Program-made: the position numbers and the translations under genes
In this document: positions 35,108-35,263 of the stretch, one piece after another
Position numbering within the stretch: position 1 is the first letter of the stretch
Layout of the letters: every line of letters begins with the position of its first letter
Source of the DNA: Candidatus Heimdallarchaeota archaeon LC_3
GTDB taxonomy: Archaea; Asgardarchaeota; Heimdallarchaeia; Hodarchaeales; LC-3
Assembly (NCBI GenBank): GCA_001940645.1
Contig: MDVS01000076.1
Span: forward strand, 1 to 35,263
DNA: 35,263 nt
Reading direction: 5' to 3'
Notes under the pieces: generated by a model
What the model saw: only the letters and a program-made list of their open reading frames with translations
Database searches by the model: none
Told to the model about the DNA's origin: nothing

Positions 35108-35263
35108 CCAAGAATTATTCTAGATGAAGATAATAATATTGTTGTTGTGGGGCATATTGAAGAATCCAATAAATTTGATTTTCCTATAACTGAAAATGCT
35201 TTAAATTCATCACACAATGGTAATCAGGACATATTTATTATAAAATTGTCTAACGATGGGAAA
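35108..35263 (+). CDS. SBBP beta-propeller repeat on the opposite strand (partial, runs off the right edge)
   Basis: The plus strand reads 'ILDEDNNIVVVGHIEESNKF', 'DFPITENALN' and 'NQDIFIIKLSNDGK', the same SBBP repeat type as the minus-strand gene next to it, open to the window end. No start codon with signal peptide precedes it; the repeat begins abruptly near 35108. It is most simply the missing half of the neighbouring gene in inverted orientation, either by real inversion or by a fold-back assembly chimera. Confidence 0.6.

Noticed and set aside
1..35263. tRNA, rRNA or CRISPR
   Set aside because: No T-loop and acceptor pattern, no rRNA-like stretch and no regularly spaced direct repeats with spacers were seen by eye.

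Overview
The window reads as an AT-rich archaeal chromosome segment, most likely from an Asgard archaeon and possibly of the Heimdallarchaeia type. The evidence is a Ras/Rab-like small GTPase, both FO synthase subunits (cofG, cofH) for coenzyme F420, a DRG/OBG-type GTPase relic, heme O synthase, TATA-box promoters with short or absent leaders, a NikR regulator and surface proteins with C-terminal membrane anchors. The lineage is an inference; the gene families are read from motifs. I found no rRNA, tRNA or CRISPR array.

Layout. 1-5.8 kb: tail of a probable transposase, a Nudix hydrolase, an endonuclease III-like glycosylase, a decayed sugar/choline-kinase-like gene, a tiny Cys/His-rich gene, an Eis-type acetyltransferase, a VapBC-type pair and a DinB protein. 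5.8-13 kb: a luciferase-like (F420/flavin) oxidoreductase, heme O synthase (ctaB), a membrane-anchored winged-helix regulator followed by an acidic surface protein, NikR, the small GTPase and an HxlR regulator. 13-19.3 kb: cofG-cofH, a quinone oxidoreductase, an FTR1 iron permease behind two 18-bp palindromes, thioredoxin and two possible small genes. 19.3-25.7 kb: a membrane/MoxR/VWA cluster (a 4-TM protein, a Pro-rich scaffold with a beta domain, a zinc-ribbon membrane protein, a VWA protein and a MoxR ATPase). 25.7-28.9 kb: a broken DRG-type GTPase running into a zinc-ribbon membrane protein, then a membrane protein of duplicated architecture. 28.8-33.7 kb: a probable operon ade - DUF1015 - VTC-like tunnel protein. 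34.4 kb to the end: a beta-propeller (SBBP) surface protein whose repeats switch strand near 35.1 kb.

How the genes fit together. cofG and cofH make FO, the F420 chromophore; the luciferase-like enzyme is a plausible user. ctaB implies heme O/A and therefore a heme-copper oxidase elsewhere in the genome. Metal handling appears in NikR and FTR1. The MoxR ATPase and VWA protein probably form a chaperone-like pair, and the two membrane proteins downstream may be partners or clients.

The least explained signals are the strand-switched beta-propeller repeats at the right edge, the helically phased palindromes before FTR1, the phased CTAG array between the membrane regulator and the surface protein, the MoxR/VWA/membrane cluster, the archaeal VTC-like gene linked to ade, and the 57-residue Cys/His-rich gene that resembles half an AN1 finger.
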